DNA of 64,000 nucleotides from positions 1,098,861 to 1,162,860 of the forward strand of contig CH003228.1 of the NCBI GenBank assembly GCA_000149265.1, in the 5' to 3' direction. The position numbers and the translations under genes are program-made. This DNA comes from Ciona savignyi. Taxonomy: Eukaryota > Chordata > Ascidiacea > Phlebobranchia > Cionidae. This document shows positions 52,001 to 64,000 of this stretch, piece by piece. Below the pieces are notes generated by a model. It ran no database searches, was not told the origin of the DNA, and saw nothing but the letters and a program-made list of their open reading frames with translations. Position 1 is the first letter of the stretch. Every line of letters begins with the position of its first letter.

Positions 52001-55000
52001 ATACATAAAAATGCATTTTATAATTACCTTAGAGGTTTTCTGCACCTGATCGCCGACGTATATTTTTCGGAATTGCTCAAAGAAAGACAAAAAGGCGAGT
52101 TCAATGGTAACAAAACCATTGCCCGATGGCAAACGTCTGAAAGGTTGAACAATCATTAACAGGAAAAGAATATAAACACAATCTGTATTAGCATTAGCTG
52201 TTTGCAATAGATATTCCCATGTTACCATGTATTTAAACAAANNNNNNNNNNNNNNNNNNNNNNNNNNNNNNNNNNNNNNNNNNNNNNNNNNNNNNNNNNN
52301 NNNNNNNNNNNNNNNNNNNNNNNNNNNNNNNNNNNNNNNNNATTCTACACTACAAATGACCTAGCCGGCAAACTACCATGTTTCTAACCTGTCAGTGACA
52401 TCCATCAGTTGAAGAACTCTGATAACCAACTCCCCATCCATAGCATCGTGGTCGTCTGTGGCTGCAAACGAGACCCGACCACCCACCACGGCTCCGACTA
52501 AGTGGATGATCCAAGTCAACTGACCTAAAGAATAAGTGGGGTCTTTATTATCGGCTGCTATTGTTGCAATTTGTGGTCAGAATGTATTTTTAAAAAAGAC
52601 AATTTGTTTTTTTTTTATCCAACAGAACCAAGGTGAGAGGAAGCAATATAAATCAAATGCTGCAATTGCTGAATAACGAGTTCGATTCTTATGCCAGCAC
52701 GGGAATGACAGCACATATTGAGAATGACAGCACAAAATGTATTAACAGGACAAGGATTATGAGGTTTTGTACTGTACCAAGTGGTAACAAAAGAAGTTGG
52801 TTATCCGAATTATTCCGAAGTAACTCCTCTAATTGTGATGCACTTTTGTCAAAAGTTTGAACCAGCAACTGAAATGAGAGCAAAAATTATTAAATTTAAC
52901 GCCACCCTGACAAAAAAAATTTATAACACCACAATGCTCAGATTACATTTAAAAAAAATTAAATAAAAACAAACACTCATACATTTTCTAGTTTCTACTT
53001 TCATGTGACCTTTAGTTAGGAATGTGAAGGAATTTTATGATGCTTTTAGTTAACGAAAAAAATTTGAGGGGTTGATTGATTCGTGTGTATAAGTGTATAA
53101 TTAATACCATAATGATAAGGATTTGGTTATTCTGTATAACATTATTTACTGCCCAAGATACATTCTGCATAAATATGCTTTAGGGTGCACTGAAACTCGT
53201 ACATTAATTAGCAAGAACTTGGTCAGTTCACTGATTTATGCGAATGGGTAACTATAATCAGAACCTAAGTACAAGCACAGCCCTTCCATTAGTCTTAGGA
53301 GTGGTTCATTGTAATTAATGCTGCTGACCTGACAAGTGGTGTTGTATTCACATCTTGCGATCGTGGAAATCTGTTCCAACTGCTGCTTGATGAATGACGT
53401 GTCGTCCAATGGGTTTTCAAGACCATCTCTAAGGTTGAAATTAAGTTATAAATGTTTGGTTGAAATAGAAATTTAAATACAGATATAAATTGTATCACAT
53501 AGTTGACCAACATGGTAAATCAATACTTATCTCTGCCACAGTTTAATATAAGAAACGTTTATTCATCAGAACCTCTTTATAAAAGTAAACAATTAAATTA
53601 TGAATGGTTATATACCTGAGTATAATTTCAACAGACTCCAGTCTAGATTCAACATAAGCTTTCAAAACTTCTGGCATGTAACTTTCTAAATTGTGAGGTT
53701 CTTGTGCTTTCACATAGGGAACACTTGCGGCTAAGCGCTGTGAATATAAATCAAAGGTATAACATATTTCATACATTTTTGATTGTGAAAATGATATTTT
53801 AGTTTGCTTGTTTTAAACACTTTTTCGGAAAAAAAAAGTTATTTTAGCAAACTTGATAACAGAATGAAACTACTTACCTGCCACAAACTGAGCAGGTAAT
53901 GTATAGAATTAGGTGAGAAATGCCACATTCTCAATGATGTGACAGTGAACTTGGCAACCAGCTGGATACAGTCTTGGTAGAACGGTGCTTTCACCAACTC
54001 TCCAAGTTGGTAGTTCGACTTCAATCGAGCTAACATGCGACAGAACTCATGGAATGTTGATTCATCGGATAATTTCTACACAAAAAATTTACCACATAAA
54101 ATAAGCTCCACCATTTACCATCTATAAGCTTCTTTTACAAATAACAAAGTTAACTGGCTTCAGTATCATAAATGCTCATTTAATACAATTACCTGCTAAT
54201 ATAAAATAATGGATCCTTAAGAAAACAGAAATGTGTCAAAAACAAAAAAACAGAAAAACAAAATTGGACATACTTGGGGATTTTCAAGGATTCCTTTGAT
54301 TCCTTTCACAATATCCCCAAGAAACTTGGCTCGTTCAGTGTTGTTGAAGAGCGATCTTCGAACCGACACAATTTGCACCAAACATGACATCACAACCGAG
54401 CACAGTGAATTTGGAAGACTAACTCGGATATTGAAATATTGGTTATTTTTGAACAAACATGAAATGAAATGGGTTTAAATTAAAATAAAGGTCATGAACT
54501 CATTGCAATAGCTACATCAAACCTAATATTGATACATAATATTTGGATGAATTAAAAAATACAATATTCATAAATTAAAAACTATATATACTATGGTAAT
54601 GTCAAAGTAAACACACTAAATTTATTAATTTCTTTATTATTAAAAAACAAATCAAAACCACCAAAGTGGACTCACACATTGTAGAGATTGAAAAACAATT
54701 GCGATGTACTGAGGTCTACGAAGGTATTGCGCCACCCAGTGGGTATTTGTACGGTGCCGAGATCATCACCCGACTCATCATACGAGGTGCCGATGAAATC
54801 AAACGATAAACTCGTCAGTGTTAGTTGCAAAACAGAAGCCAGCAGGGTACACTGGGTGGAATTGCATGTTATAACTGAATAATTATTACAATTTGTTTGG
54901 TACCAGTATGTATATGGGTACATATAATTCTTAAAACAATTTTGGTAAATGTTTCCAAGCTCATTTTTTAATTACAGTAAATAAAGGTTTTTTTAAACTG

Positions 55001-57122
55001 TTAAGTTAAAAGCAGTTACCTGTAATATACTACCACTACCACATTAAAACACTTAGACCTAGGGTATATTAAACAATTTACACACAAAGAATTCTTTAAT
55101 ACATAAACCATATATAACCACATAACCATGGATCAAAGATTGTCCGTAAACCTGTTCATTGCCTTGCATCTGGTCCCCTGATATAAGAGCTTGTGACAGC
55201 ATTCCACAAGCAAGCTGAAATATCTCAAACAATGTCGTGTCTCGAAATGATGCAGCAATTTTTCGGTGACGAGTCAGCGGTTTAAGATTGTCCGATCGAT
55301 TCATGTCAGCCACAAGTTCATTTAACAATTGAACTCCCACAATACAATGCTCTGGGTTGCCCTGGATAACATAAATATTGACTTTTAATTAATTGTTTTT
55401 AAATTTTATTTATATTTCATATTTCCAATGCCTTCTCACACTGTTTTATGATTGTTTTTCATTGCAGTAGTCATTTAGCTTGGGTGGTATATCTAAAAGC
55501 ATCATACACCTACCTATTTTGAGTAAAAATCCATTAGTATGTTACTGCCAGTTAAGTCATCAACATACAAAAGAAACTTTTAAAGCAAGCTTTTTTGATC
55601 CAAAAATAAATCAGACAAAAAAATTGTTCAAAGCACTTGTTTAGTTGTAAAAAGCATAATTAAATACAAATTTGTTTGTATGATTTAGGATTAAAAGTTT
55701 TCCTTATATTGTAAATAATAAAGACACACCTGTATAAACTTAGAAATGTCAGCAATGACAGTACGGAAATACCATTCTTCTTTCGAAGAATCAAACCATG
55801 AGAGTTTCGTGATTCGAGCGTAGAGTAGCGTTAGCTCTTCACGGACAAACGATGCTTGTTTTGCACCAGTGTATAAATAGTTAAGTACATAGTTTCCTGG
55901 GGAATTACAAGTAATTTAGTAAACTCATTTCTGTATAAAAAAAATAATAATTCAAATCATGTAATAGTGACAAATGTTTGGTTTGTGGGAAAAGTAGATA
56001 ACGATAAATCAAAAATACTGGCTTGTCTACCGCCGATTGAATAATAACATCATTGACCTGGTCATCTACACTGACTATAACAATGCAAGGCAAATGATTC
56101 ACTTGAAAATATTGCAACAACAATAATATTTTCTGCATTGTGATGCAAGTGGTCTAATAATGGTAGACACCATAACTGTTAGTAGATTTTAAGAAATTTA
56201 TGATGTGGTAACAAAGAAGAAATTGGTACAGGAACTAAGGTTTTTCAACTCACTTATATCAAGGCGCTGTTGGGGGGACAAGGGAACTCCTTGTTTTGTT
56301 ACTCGTTTTGTCAAAGTAGAAGCGGCAATAAGCAAGGAATATGGACTCTAAGAAAAAAAAAAAAAAGTTTAATGGCTAATGTATGTAAGAAGTGAACTTA
56401 GATGCAAACTGTAATATGCGAAGCTCATATATCAACACAATTGATTTAGATTTTTTTTGAATGTTTGCCACCCAATGTTTTTAAACTACTGTTGAAATAC
56501 AAAGGTACGGTAGTGATACTAGTAAGAGAATCTACCACAGAATACTGCATGCCCATAACCACATTGCTGTTACTATTTAAAGGTGGCAATTTAAATCTAC
56601 TGGGATTTTGATTAAAAATGGTTTGTGTGGGGACCTAACAAACCGAAATCGAAATAACCACCACAATCACACAAGGCAATCTTTAATAGAAACTCACTGT
56701 GGCTCTCTGAAGTAGAAGTTGACATTTGTCAAGCACGTGTGGATCACCAACAAGACCAACCAAAACTTTTTCCGCATGTTGTCTGACATTGGCATCACCA
56801 GTTTCATACATTGCAGTGCATATTTGCTCCAGCTCTAATATTTCCTAAAGAAGAATAAGATTAAAAAAACTGGGGACATCAGGAAATACATTGTTTTTTT
56901 TCCAATAAAAGTATCAATTATGTTTCAGTATCAAGAGATAGAATATTAAAGTTTCATTATCATTAATGGGAAAACATAGGAACCTTATCACTTGGGCAAT
57001 TCTTTCTAGTGCTTGCTATCAGGTTACGGAAGCGGCGTGTTTTTTTATTTTATACATCCAGGATTCAGGCATATATCACAACAGAATGCATTAAAAAGTT
57101 AAGGTACATTTACCTGTTCCAT
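46013..57122 (-). CDS. XPO7: Exportin-7 (RanBP16 family)
   Basis: Twenty-six coding exons, upper to lower: 57122-57114, 56844-56698, 56347-56254, 55896-55730, 55361-55152, 54851-54676, 54418-54274, 54075-53878, 53737-53616, 53428-53329, 52868-52778, 52524-52389, 52136-52028, 51831-51758, 51567-51423, 51300-51198, 50770-50677, 50238-50128, 49574-49493, 49439-49331, 49124-48910, 48566-48428, 48067-47859, 47256-47158, 46732-46596, 46136-46013. They give 1114 residues (human 1087). This importin-beta-superfamily receptor carries cargo out of the nucleus with Ran-GTP. It is collinear with vertebrate XPO7 throughout, for example [57 protein letters not shown] and the C-terminal SASMMS. XPO7 and its paralogue RANBP17 are hard to separate; a single invertebrate orthologue is expected. 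The first coding exon is only nine bases (MEQ). The 52242 gap lies in an intron. Confidence 0.95.
46835..47085 (+). repeat. Degraded SINE copy (XPO7 intron)
   Basis: Weak but collinear similarity to the SINE: CTGATCAGTTTAGTCATTGA, AGCTTGTCAGATGTGTCCTT, GACATTGCATAAATCCAGTG and ACTACGTAATCCGACG in order. Many substitutions, so it is an old copy. Confidence 0.5.
52242..52341. other. Assembly gap (100 N)
   Basis: Exactly 100 N in the XPO7 intron between exons 12 and 13. The flanking exons join in phase (R-R-L), so no coding sequence appears to be lost. Confidence 0.99.
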
Positions 57123-57312
57123 GGTGGGGGTTTTCTCAGGAGAAAGGGTTCACTAAACGTTGCTTTTCAGATGTTACACAATCAAAACAATGAGATCTTA
57201 ACAACCTTGTTAGTAGGTAAAAACACTGATTAAATTAATAAGGCAATAAATATTTGGATATAAAATGCTCGGCCAAATGGCTTACTGATAACACGCCGGG
57301 GCAGATCAAAAC

Positions 57313-57796
57313 CAGGGTTGCCAGACGGAAAATCTGCCTTACGGCCAAACTGTGTTTGCTTTACGGCCAAAATTCGGCCAAATTGTATCAAGTACAAAAT
57401 AAACCATTTAATTTAGCCAATTGGGCTATTTATCTCTATATTTGTTCAAAAATTGTATAATTTTAATTTCCTCCAGATTTGTCGAACCCATTCAAATACT
57501 ATATAGGAATGCCGACCGTTATTATTTTATTTCCAAACGTCATAATCAGCTTTGTGATTTAGTGAATAAGACATTTGATATTATTAATTTATTTCCATAT
57601 ATATTTTTTCCCTTTATTTCTACTGTAGCGTAAAAATAATATGACGTTTTGGCAAAAAAACTTGACAATATGCTTATACGGCCAAATTCGGCCAGATTTT
57701 TCCGCACGGCCAAACTATTTTTTTCGCGTCCGAAGCAATTTTGGTACGGCCAAATTTCTGAAATTTGGCCGTGAAAAAGGCCAAATGGCAACCCTG
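57313..57796. mobile_element. hAT-like MITE upstream of XPO7
   Basis: 484 bp with TIRs CAGGGTTGCCA / TGGCAACCCTG and a perfect 8-bp target-site duplication ATCAAAAC at 57305-57312 and 57797-57804. Sub-terminal CGGCCAAA motifs repeat at both ends in inverted orientation (ACGGCCAAAT, ATTTGGCCGT), typical of hAT transposase-binding repeats. It has no transposase, so it is non-autonomous. It starts 190 bases upstream of the XPO7 ATG. Confidence 0.93.
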
Positions 57797-58123
57797 ATCA
57801 AAACACCATATTAAGAAGACATGTAATTTAAATGCGGTATTTACTTGTATATGTATAGATAGTAGTTTAAGATATGTATAGATGGTAGTATAAGTAGGGG
57901 CTTATGGCTTATTTTATCAAGAATTCAGGCGTTTTTTAGGCATTTTCACGCATGACATGCATGTGCAACCAAAGGTTTTTAACACATGCAGCATGCCATA
58001 ACATAGGTCATTATCATACACCTTATTACTTGTACTAAAACGGAATTTAATACAATAAATGAATAAAAAATCAATGTTCTATTGTACTTAACTAAAGGTA
58101 TATTTAACTCTTAGAATTTTTTT

Positions 58124-58232
58124 TAACCCGACAGTGGGCGCGAGGTAATCTGACGATTGCCTGTGTGTTACACCCCTAGGATTTCCCACTCACGGGGATA
58201 ACCATGAATATCCTATCCTATCTCATATCTGT
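58124..58232 (+). repeat. SINE tail fragment
   Basis: Starts TAACCCGACAGTGGGCGCGA and ends ATGAATATCCTATCCTATC, matching the last 110 bases of the SINE at 30180. There is no head part. Confidence 0.75.
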
Positions 58233-59411
58233 AAATAAACTTAAGATCGACGAATTTAACTAATCCGGCTTCTGTATTCGCATATATCAGATAGCAGGGG
58301 TACCAAATTCTTAGATATATTGAAGTAAATACATTTCATAAGGGTGTTGATTTTTACTTTCATTTGGAGAAATATTACAAGTATGTACATTACATTTATG
58401 ATTGAAAATATTTAAGAAATATCATCTAGATATTTTTAAAAAGAATATATTTGCGCTTCTGTACGCTACTTCGTTTAGATTTAAGCCAATGTAGAAGTAA
58501 TCAACGTCTCCTAATGCACTCAGTTTTATTTATTTTAGTTTATAAGTCACAATTTATCTAAGACGGAGTTCGCCTTATAAAAGACAAGTTACGACTAACA
58601 GCTAACAAATTGCTATGGTCCAGCCTTAAACCAAAATAACTGGGATCGAACATTATGTCTATGGCTAGTCAGACGAAACACTACTTGTGCTGACTCAGCT
58701 GTATTATGAATTGGAACAACCCATCCGTTGCACCACACCATCAACGGGGACGCTTGTTGATTTGGACTACACCACCGACGATTGTTGGTTTTAAATATTC
58801 CTACTGTGCAACAGTTAAGCAAGCAATAACATTTAAATATCAGGCAACTTTAAATTGAAATTTTATTTGTTATATGCCCTAAACTACTCTTTATTGAACT
58901 TTCTACTTTTTAATAACTCTTCAAGTTCGAATTTTGTTCATTTATTTTTTTTTGAGAAAACGAAGTACAACAGAAAACAAATTTATTTAATTACGTTTTC
59001 TAAACATCACCTTTCTAAAAACCGTCTTTCGACATTCACGTGATACTTGCTGGCTTTTTTAGAGAAATCAATTTTCAAATTTGTTGCACAGCGCAAAAAA
59101 GGGAAACTGCATTTTGAAATAGAACGAATTCACATCAATCCAAACAGCGTGTTTTCCTGCACAGTGGGTGTTATATGCTTAAATGTCCAAAAAGTATAAA
59201 CATTTTATACACATAAACTTATATACGGTGGCACTTAAACAAAGGAAACATATTAGTAATTAGTCAGTCCATCTACAAAAAGCAAATGAATCAACAATGA
59301 TTTGCAAAAGGCTAAGGAGTTAACGTCTAATATACAATCATTTAATGGAACACATGTAGGATATGCAAAATAATCGACTAAAAATTCGCGGCGTTAAAAT
59401 CACACAGATAA

Positions 59412-62400
59412 TCAGGTGGCAGTTGCAGTGGTGATTACTATCATGAGATGCTGGATGTCCCCAAGATTAGCCATCAAGTCAGGAGCTCTATGACGTAGGT
59501 TCTGTGATGTGAATTGGCAAGGGGGGAACACATGCAGCACATACACCTGTGAAGAAATAGTTGGTTACCATGTCATGTAGACCCAGTTAAAAAAAGCGTA
59601 CTTGAAAAACTTAAACTACTCCAGGTTGACAAACATATCAGTAAGTTTAAGTGTATATATTATTTCTTTTTTAAAACCCATGTGTAAAATTGTACAATAA
59701 CACAAAGGACCCATCTATCATAAGCATCAAATCTTAGTAACCAATCTTACTTGCTGGTTATTGCTTGCAGTGTTGACGATACCAGCCACTTGCTTTTCCC
59801 TCAAGTAATCAATAAAACTTTGTTTAAGTTGGTTGGTTTGTCGCTCGAGTTCCGAGGTTGTTCTCCCACACGGAACGGCAAACAGGAGGCAATAATCATC
59901 TTTTACCTAAAGAAGGGTTGTACAATGATTATAAGAATTTTAAGCAGCTTTTGAGATTCAGATTAAACTAAATATGACAAGTTTAAAAATAAAGATGAAA
60001 TACATTTATAAAAACACTAAACAATTTTATGTATATTATGAGACAAGGCATTCAAGCAGGAATATTTAAAAAAAGAACAAATAAAGAATGCTATTCCTGC
60101 GCACCTCCATCCTCTTGCTGATTCCTTCCAATGGAAGAGGATTAAGTCTCATCCTCTGCTTTATACGAAGCACTGGCAGTTTTTCTGTGTCATTTTCCTC
60201 ACATTCGTTTGGCAAGCCGGCTCGTGCATGATACAAGTTACCACAAACATAATGGATCTGCACAGCGGCTGAATCGTTTTTTAACGCCATATTTCCTTGC
60301 CAGATCACTGGGTAACGCTGGAATGAATAAAAAAAATTTGTTTGCTGATGGAAATTGGGTCCTATAAGACTGCAAATATAAAAGAGACTGCGGCTAACTC
60401 CGGATTCTTTTTTTATAAATACGCCATTTTGTTTTGAAGTAAGTGTTAGCGTTTACATCAAAATAATTTTTATCTTCAGTTTATATCCCATACTTACAGT
60501 AAAAATATCTTCCACAGAATTTTGAGATGCAGCTTCTGCTGGGGGAGCAGTGGTAGCTGTGGGTGGTTTGGGTGGCTGTGGGGTGGTATTCGGGGGAATG
60601 AAACGAACTTGGCTCGACTGTGGGGCACCTTGGCTCCAGTGTATGGGCGGGGTTTGGTGCGATTGTTGCATTTGCTGTTGCTGAAGATGCATCTGTAGTT
60701 GGTGTTGCTGCATCTGCTGCTGAAGATGCTGTCTCTGCGCATCTTTCTCCTTCTCAATCTGCTGCTGCCTCAGCTTCTCCTGGTGTATCTTCTCCTGCTC
60801 TTGTCTCTGTTGCTGCAACAACTTCTCTTTTTGAATCAATTGGTCGCGTTGCTGTTGCTGCTGCTGCTGGAGAAGCTGCAGTTGCTGTTGTTGTTGTTGT
60901 TGTTGTTGCTGTTGTTGTTGTCGTTGTTGATGTTGCTGTTGTTGCTGGTGTTGTTGTTGTTGTTGAATAAGTTTCTCCTGTTGCCTCCTGGTCGGTGTTT
61001 GTGGACGTTGGTGCAACTCAGGAGGAATGTAATGAGGGAACTGGGTGTGTGGACGAAGGTAGGATGATGAAATGATTGATTGCGAGGAAGGAATGCTTCC
61101 AGGCTGACTTTGAGAAGCTGAATTCGATTCAGGGTGGTAGACTTGGACTGGATAACCTGGAAAATATCAATTTAACAATAATTTGCAGAAGAATATTTGA
61201 ATTTTATTAATCATTAAAGACTAAATTTAAACGAAAGACGTAAATACTAAAGCAGGTAACTGTAAGTGGCTGGTAGGTTAACCACGAAAAACTACATCAT
61301 GTCTGATTTACTCATATCGGACCGGGAGATTTTTAAACTATGATTCTCTGGATGTGTAGTAAAAGCAACTTTTGTACTTTAATGACAGATCAGTAAGCAA
61401 GATTAAAATTTAACGGCAAAATGCAGTTATAACAGGTAATGGTATAAATAGCATTTTGTAGTTTTCATGCAGCTTCAGTTCTACTACATATGTATCTCGG
61501 TACTTACCTGGGAAACCAGGTCTGGGTTGTGGAGAGGAGTTATGAGCTGAAGGTGGTGCTGAACCCGTGTAGTGAGTTGAACCTGTGGGCATTTGAACAC
61601 CTGGAATATATAACATTGTGTGATGCTTCAGCAGACTTTCGCCACAATTATTCTTTCACCTGATAATTGAAAATGTTGAGCCACCATATCCATGGTTCGA
61701 TCGGAGGTTGCTGTATCCTCTGCTCTGCTGACCTCAAGTGGTGGGTTGTAAGTATCTACCACCCTCGTGTGGGCAGCGGTTGAGGATGGTGGAGCTGTGC
61801 TTTGTTTTGATGCTTGGCTTGAAGCGGGAGCACTTATTCGCGAAGTTGAGGTATTCGGAGCACCTTTTTCCTGTTGTTGGTTACCCTGCATAGCTTGTAT
61901 CTGGCCTGGAAGATCGCCAAATGCTGCCGTGCTCCCTCCTGACATCATGTGGTTGGGTAGTCGGGGGCGTTGAGCAGCCAAACCAGGAGTCAATTGAAGC
62001 AAAGAGGGGTGTATGTATCCCGTGTATGGAGGTCGTGAGTAGGTCATACTTTGTGGTTGTAATGGGGCCATCGGGTTGTATGGTATAGAATCGGGTTGTA
62101 TAGGATAGATGCCTGAAATACCTGTAATTTATTATTTAGTTAAAATAAAACAAACCTTTGAAAAATGTATGGTAAAGAGAAAAAAAGAAAAAGAGTGTTT
62201 TAAAACAACAACAACAACATGCCCAGCTGAAATATTGTTTTCTCCATTGATGAAATCGTAACCAACTAACCTTGCGTATAGAACATGTGTGGTTGTAGGT
62301 ATGGTGACATTATGTGGTGAGGTTGAGACGGATCTGGTTTCGATGGTGTTTGTGGTGAAGTGGTTGGTACTTTCTTAGCTTCCTGATGAGCTACATTGCT

Positions 62401-63889
62401 GTGTGGTGGAGCATTTGTACGCAGGGGCGCGCTGGACATTTGCTGGAAGTAAAAGTGGAATTTATGAATTGTTTTCAAGAAAGTTTAAAACGATGAAAAA
62501 GGAAATACTGAAGTTTTATTATTTTACTGTGTTTCTCCATGTTTCTCTCATGCTCCATGTAAATAGGTTCAGTGGTACACCACATGCTCTTATGACTCAC
62601 CTGTGGGAAACGTGGCAATGGAAGGTTTGGAGCTTGTTGCATTGGAGTGGACGGTGGGGGGTTCGGGGTTGGTTGGCTGGATGCTACCGCTGTTGCTACT
62701 GGTTTAGCTGGTGTAACTGGAGATTCTGATGGATGTGTGTATAAAGATGGAGAATAATTGCAATGCAAATCCCACTATTTAAAGTCATGGTTGTCACAAG
62801 TAATTACTAAAAAGTAAGTAAAGAATCAAACCTTGTGGTTTGGTAGCTGGTTGAGGAGTAGATTGATGTGGAATGGCCCGCACAGCTGTGTGGGATGGTG
62901 AGTAAAGTGGAACCGACACCGGCACCTGTGATTGTGGATGATATGATTATCTGGGTATTTCAACTTCTAGGAATGATTTTCACATTAACTTTTGCAATCT
63001 AGTTTTATCATTTTGACATTATGTATATATATATATATACCTGAGTTGAAAAAGGGTAAAAAATATGTTATCAACCTGTGGGGACATTGCAGTTCTTTGT
63101 GGAGTTTCAAACTCTTGCTTTGGTTGGGTGCGACTAGCAGCATCTGAAGCATGACCCACTGGGGTGCTTTTCGGTGAGTTCATTCCACGTTGGTTGGGTG
63201 GAAGTTGAACAGGGGTTGGTGGGGTCATTTGGATGTGGGGGCGACTCGGTGATGCAGATACTGGGATATGTGGTTGGTTTGCTGGGTGGGGGTGTTGGGG
63301 GTTCGCGTGCAATCCACCTTCTGGAAGAAATTTGATGTTATTTGAGAGTTGGTATATTACTTGGGGGTGTTACCTCTCGGCATGTATGCAATGATTGAAG
63401 GATGCTGCACGGCATGACTTGCTGGGTTAGTTGTGGCCACCATTGGGTAAGCTGTTGGGGGTTTTAAGTTAGGTGAGGTGTCGGAGGGGTTGAACGAAGG
63501 AGGGGTCACCATGCCTGGTTGAGCTGGGGGGAATCTGAAGTTCCCCGAGAAGGAAGATGGACTGGGTTTGTTAGACATGTATGACGCATGCGGAGGAGGG
63601 TTAGTGGGGCTCTCGTGCAAAGAAGCAGCACGCTGAGGGGAAAAGCTGACCCCAGGTCCAAGGTAACCGTACGGATGGTTGGGAGAAACCAACTGCTGGG
63701 GGTCGGTTTTGTGGATGGGTGATGCCTGGTTAGTTGACTGGGATGTGGTTACTCGGGGTAAAGAAGGGGCATGCGCATGACCCACACCTGATGGTGAAAA
63801 GGTGGAAGCCCCATCTTTACTTGTGTGACGAACTGGGGTGATTGGTTTGTTTGCCTCTGTTGGTTGTCCCAGAGATTGTGAGTTTGCAT
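59412..63889 (-). CDS. SPEN-like transcriptional repressor, C-terminal part with SPOC domain
   Basis: Eleven exons are visible: 63889-63374, 63320-63076, 62925-62832, 62725-62601, 62442-62271, 62112-61660, 61600-61508, 61156-60498, 60317-60105, 59906-59751, 59546-59412. They give about 952 residues. The first visible exon enters in phase 1, so the gene continues past the right edge. The SPOC domain is the C-terminal end: RYPVIWQGNMALKNDSAAVQ, LRIKQRMRLNPLPLEGISKR, DYCLLFAVPCGR, FIDYLREKQVAGIVN, YVLHVFPPCQFTSQNLRHRA and HLMIVITTAT. It matches SPEN (SHARP/MINT) best, down to GI-N before the last strand and the position at the protein end. SPEN recruits NCoR/SMRT-HDAC complexes, for instance at Notch targets. 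The upstream part is low-complexity Pro/Ser/Gln sequence with a long Gln tract. The RRM domains expected at the N-terminus would be outside the window. Confidence 0.88.
60868..60971. repeat. Poly-glutamine-encoding trinucleotide tract
   Basis: CAA/CAG repeats on the minus strand (TTG/CTG as written) encode a near-pure Gln tract inside the SPEN-like exon 60498-61156. Mixed CAA and CAG codons and interspersed His, Leu and Arg codons would slow slippage. Antisense frames here read as Leu- or Val-rich proteins and are artefacts. Confidence 0.85.
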
Positions 63890-64000
63890 CTGCAATTATT
63901 AAATGTATGATCATACTGTAATTGGGTATAAAAAATCACATGATCAGTGTAAGTAGCCAACACTATCATTATCGGATCATTGCAGGTTTGATTGAATGAT
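63890..64000. other. Intron of the SPEN-like gene at the window edge
   Basis: Sequence upstream (minus strand) of the exon ending at 63889. It begins with a TAATTGCAG acceptor and contains no further exon before the window ends. Confidence 0.6.

Larger units (their letters stand above)
57123..59411. other. XPO7 / SPEN-like intergenic region
   Basis: 2.3 kb between the XPO7 start and the SPEN-like stop, both on the minus strand. It contains an hAT-like MITE (57313-57796), a SINE tail (58124-58232) and AT-rich sequence. No further gene is seen; frames at 57421 and 57546 lie inside the MITE. Confidence 0.6.

Noticed and set aside
57421-57791. Frames on both strands upstream of XPO7
   Set aside because: Both lie inside the 57313-57796 MITE and have no transposase features.
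60620-61067. Antisense Leu- and Val-rich frames of more than 110 codons
   Set aside because: They are mirror translations of the CAG/CAA tract of the SPEN-like exon.

Overview
This is eukaryotic nuclear DNA, most probably from a tunicate of the genus Ciona (inference, about 75-80% sure). It is AT-rich and compact. Its genes have short introns, and their proteins are strikingly close to vertebrate orthologues (CDK2, HAT1, XPO7, RFK, NADK). It also holds a short tropomyosin-like gene of a kind known from Ciona, plus many small hAT-like MITEs and tRNA-derived SINE copies. There are no bacterial operons, CRISPR arrays or rRNA genes. Two 100-N runs (9813-9912, 52242-52341) are assembly gaps.

Layout, left to right: MARVEL-like tetraspan membrane protein (+, 1981-3245); HAT1 histone acetyltransferase (+, 5308-9375); CDK2 (-, 10363-13840); alpha-carbonic anhydrase (+, 19568-24053); short tropomyosin-like coiled coil (+, 26278-27436); CYP4-type cytochrome P450 (-, 28488-32831); Abraxas-like BRISC/BRCA1-A scaffold (+, 34225-38538); NAD kinase (-, 38963-40209); intronless coproporphyrinogen-III oxidase (+, 41295-42458); riboflavin kinase (+, 43076-45134); exportin-7 (-, 46013-57122, 26 coding exons); and the C-terminal part of a SPEN-like SPOC-domain repressor (-, 59412 to beyond the right edge). 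I assembled every multi-exon model by hand from GT/AG junctions, reading-frame phase and family similarity. Apart from the SPEN fragment, which is open at its 5' end, each gives an unbroken frame of family-typical length.

The genes are mostly unrelated housekeeping functions and do not form a pathway. HAT1 and CDK2 are convergent S-phase genes, and each has an E2F-like site upstream. NADK (NADPH), RFK (FMN), CPOX (haem) and the CYP4 (haem monooxygenase using NADPH/flavin) are cofactor-related neighbours, but I see no evidence of co-regulation.

Non-coding content is dominated by small mobile elements. One hAT-like MITE family has three copies (5632-6123, 13001-13388, 13984-14375), and two of them bracket CDK2 exon 1 in inverted orientation. 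Other TIR elements with target-site duplications lie at 19998-20190, 37556-38000 and 57313-57796. A tRNA-derived SINE family appears as near-complete copies (30180-30445, 34708-34915) and as several head-only or tail-only fragments. I did not find a new multi-gene system. The most notable observations are the MITE-bracketed CDK2 first exon, the intronless CPOX that has lost its signature histidine, residue changes at usually conserved sites of HAT1 and the carbonic anhydrase, a duplicated block upstream of the tropomyosin-like gene, and recurrent GTTTGT splice donors.
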